This document shows, one piece after another, positions 61,150 through 64,000 of a DNA stretch of 64,000 nucleotides (its first letter is position 1; the number at the start of each line of letters is the position of its first letter). The stretch covers positions 39,414,485 to 39,478,484 of the forward strand of contig CM034237.1 of assembly GCA_019916065.1 (NCBI GenBank), read 5' to 3'. Below the pieces are notes generated by a model. It ran no database searches and was not told the origin of the DNA. It worked only from the letters and a program-made list of their open reading frames with translations. Source of the stretch: Vitellaria paradoxa. Taxonomy: Eukaryota; Streptophyta; Magnoliopsida; Ericales; Sapotaceae. The translations under genes were made by a program, and so were the position numbers.

Positions 61150-64000
61150 ATAAGGGTGTAAATGGGTTAGGTTGGGCTTGACCCTGGGCCGACTCGCCCC
61201 AGCTGCCCCTCCACATTTTCGAGTCGGGTTAGAGTCACCAATCCTTGCCCCTATCTCGCTCCTGTTGACCTATCTTATTTTTTAATTTTTTTTAAAATCT
61301 TTTAATTTTTTAAAGTAAATAAAATATAAAATAAAACTCAACCAAACACATTAAAATAATTATTGACAAAAATTAAAATTTATTAAACAACAAGCAATTA
61401 TATAATTAACATTAAATTTAAAATTACAATTTACAAATGTAGAATTATAAAAAAAAAATAAACAAACAAATGATAGAGTAATAAATAGGTACCTCACTTC
61501 GCGTCTTATACATCCCAACTAGGTTGGAACCTATAAAAGTGATTATCATTTGTAAATATTACTCTATCTATACATCATTATCATTTATCACTAAATTCAC
61601 AAGTGTGTCTTCTCTTTCACCTAAATACATTGCATCAAAGTCAAAGGCAAGTTACTCTTTTTCGGTATCTTCTTATTGTCTATTTCTGGCGAGATATTAA
61701 TCTCGTAAACACATTAGGGTTTCTACCGTCAGAGGGGCCAGTCGACTCCTGAATTAACTGATAATGCGTCCACTTGCACTAAATACTTACTCAAATGCTA
61801 CGATAGAAACTGGAAATGCGAAGCTATCACGAGCTAAAGCTGAAAGAACTGAAAACTTAGATTGTTGTCCCTTCCACCAGTCTAAAAGATTAAAATCATT
61901 TTCATTTTCTATCAGACGTATACCAAGATAACGTTGCAGGTCGGATGAATTTGAACTGGCACATGTTGATGAATCTATCTACCGAGATGTTATTCTTCTC
62001 TAAAGGGATGTATTGCCACCAAAATCACAGTGAGAGAAGAACGTTGTGACGGTGGTTGTTTGGACAGTTGTACTAGTGTCATACTGATTCATTAGAACTT
62101 GTATTTGCTCTTTAATATTATTTGATTGTTCTTGAGCACTTTCAGGGCCATATATCATTTCTAATAATTGAAGAAAAAGATTTTTTTTTTTTTTATATTT
62201 AGGGTTTAAAATAGTGGCAATATCAAAATGTATGGGAAGAGGGTTAAAATATTTATCAAAATTTTCCTTCATTGTAAGAATCATAGCAACATAATATTCT
62301 TAGATAATATATTTTTTGAAAATTTCATCAATAACCTCCAATTAATAAACAACAGTAGAAGAAGTAGGATAATAAATTTCACAAAATATTTTAGTAGCAA
62401 TATCAAAAACATATAAAAAAATCCCTATAAAAATTTGCATTTACCCAATCAATGGGCTCAATACTATATAAACCAATAGCTTGATTACTTAAAATAAATA
62501 AATCAATTGCTTTTTTATATTTAATAGCAACTTTTAACATTATATAGGTTGAATTCCATCTTATATTAATTTTCATTAGTAATTTTCTAGGTTTTAACCC
62601 AATTTGAGTACATATGCCAACAAATAGATTAATTCTTTTTTGGAGAACTCATAGTACAAATTACAATTTTTTTATTTTAGCAATAGAAGATTTATAAATA
62701 TTCAATCCATCTTTTATAATTAAATTAAGTATATGGTCACAACAACACCTATGAAATAATAAACCCCTCATAGGCAAAGGATCAAATAAGTAATTAAAAC
62801 AAACATCATTATATAAAGTAATGTCTAAAGTAATAGAAAATATTTTTTTACATAATCTCCATTATACAAGTTCATTACAAAAAAGTTCCCCAACACTCAA
62901 TCCACTGTAGGGTTGTTCAACTAATTTAAATGAAAAAATGCGTTTATTTAATTTTCAATTTTCGTCAATGTAATGTGCAGTTATACAAATATATTCAATA
63001 TCTTGGTAGGATTTCCACGTATTGAAGGTCAAGTAAACATTTCCTTCAAAATTATCAAAATAAGTTTTTAATTTTTCATTTTTATTTCAAAATCTCGTTA
63101 AAAAGTATTTCTTGAAAAACCATGATATTATGATGTAAAACTATCGCGAATAAATTTTTCAAAATATCAATTTTCACTCATTCCTAGTGGGAAAAGACTT
63201 GGTTTGATTTATCAATTTTCACTCATTATGAAAGCTTATTCATCTTTAACAATATATCTAACTAAAATTTTTGTGTTTTTATAGGGTCATAAGAAAAAAT
63301 ATTTAAATTAACCCCTTTATTACCTAATTGAGTTTGTATAACATGTGAAAAATATTGATCAATTACAGAATTGATGCAGGGATTGTTTCGGTACTATCTA
63401 TTTAAATGTCTTTTTAGGTGACTAGTTCTAGAAGTATCCTACCATCTAATAAATCCCCACAGATATTGCATTTAGCCTTATACATTTCATTATCGCATGG
63501 AATTCTAGTAAAAAAGTCTCATATTTTTTAAGAGCCATGCTGTTAGCCATTGCAGGAAGATGATGTACCAGTATCACCACTTGTGCTAACAGGTGTTGGT
63601 ATTTGTGGTGATGCAAATTGTTCCATTTGTTCTCGAGGGGGAAAAGATATTGAGTCTCCACCATCTAAATAAAAAAAATGGGTGTCTCTAGGATCCATTT
63701 AGAAAAATAATTTGATGAAAAATTAAAGTATGCAAATTAAAAAAAATGTATGTATGCAAATTAAAAAATAAATAAATTCTAACTTGGAATAATTTGAAAC
63801 TTTGAAACACTTGATCTTTAAATCTTGATTTCAAATTTGACAGAATTGGATGCACTTGAACACAATTGAAGAGCACACTTGAGAGTTGGTAGCTTGGTAG
63901 TATAAAAATTTGAGAGAGAATTTTTTAGTTTTTTTAAGTTTGAAGAATATATGTGTGAGGTATTTATAATTAAAGTTTGGGGAAATTTTATAATTTTTTT
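61150..64000 (-). mobile_element. hAT element (Ac/RICESLEEPER-like), decayed
   Basis: A probable terminus TAAGGGTGTAAATGGGTTAG lies at about 61151 (hAT elements of this group commonly start TAGGGGTGTAAATGGG), followed by a GC-rich subterminal stretch at 61160-61260 and then the decayed transposase gene on the minus strand. The promoter side continues past the window edge. Confidence 0.55.
61690..63698 (-). pseudogene. RICESLEEPER-type hAT transposase pseudogene
   Basis: On the minus strand from 63698: MDPRDTHFFYLDGGDSISFP, a Ser/Thr-rich part, then a BED zinc-finger piece (MYKAKCNICGDLLDGRIL), a decayed middle, a core piece near 62284-62170 (MKENFDKYFNPLP, ILNPKYKKKK) and a hAT dimerisation domain near 61930-61710 (YLGIRLIENENDFNLLDWWK, FSASGRII, RSRLAPLTVETLMCLRD). 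A stop replaces a codon before VFSASGRI (AFE*VFSASG), and others follow, so no transposase can be made. The domain order BED-core-dimerisation is that of the RICESLEEPER/DAYSLEEPER group, some members of which are domesticated; the stops argue against that here. Confidence 0.85.

Noticed and set aside
61690..63698. Possible domesticated RICESLEEPER/DAYSLEEPER gene
   Set aside because: In-frame stops in the BED region and before the dimerisation domain show it is a dead copy.
1..64000. CRISPR arrays, operons, prophage or bacterial features
   Set aside because: The window is plant nuclear DNA. The tandem repeats seen are microsatellites, LTR-internal arrays and transposon subterminal repeats, not spaced direct repeats with unique spacers.

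Overview
This is nuclear DNA from a flowering plant, probably a eudicot. It is very AT-rich, has short coding exons with GT-AG introns, microsatellites and dense, nested transposable elements, and its genes belong to plant families. I cannot name the species.

Layout. (1) 1-6736: a decayed hAT transposase gene, invaded by a second element that itself contains a complete solo LTR (2489-5314, TSD TTTAT). (2) 6737-12742: AT-rich DNA with TIR elements, then the 5' region of a gene. (3) 12743-18546: a two-exon gene for a small protein with two U1-type zinc fingers. Its 5.2-kb intron holds two broken extra copies of the last exon, a CACTA end and a hAT MITE. (4) 21965-54895: four genes of glycosyltransferase family 61 (GT61, DUF563) in head-to-tail order on the minus strand: A 21965-23489, B 32441-37304, C 46339-49576, D 52664-54895. 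Each has a short first exon coding for a membrane anchor and a long catalytic exon, joined by one phase-1 intron of very different length (100, 3430, 1861 and 918 bp). All four read as intact (474, 477, 458 and 437 aa). Between them lie duplicated non-coding blocks, a truncated CACTA element (24276), a small Pack-MULE (30726-31475), MITEs and inverted-repeat elements. (5) 56288-60511: a complete 4.2-kb CACTA element without transposase that carries exon fragments of at least four unrelated host genes, all on the minus strand behind one leader exon. (6) 61150-64000: a second decayed hAT transposase gene, of the RICESLEEPER type.

How it works together. The GT61 array is the functional core: Golgi type II enzymes, probably decorating xylan or related cell-wall glycans, diversified by tandem duplication. 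The most unusual parts are the two gene-capturing transposons. The Pack-CACTA carries pieces of an ITN1-like ankyrin gene, a GMPPA/KONJAC-like gene, the DNA glycosylase FPG and a CAS-like chloroplast protein. The Pack-MULE holds an ATL RING-H2 gene fragment twice in inverted orientation, a layout able to make hairpin RNA. Family names come from reading translations and from known family sequences; no database search was run.
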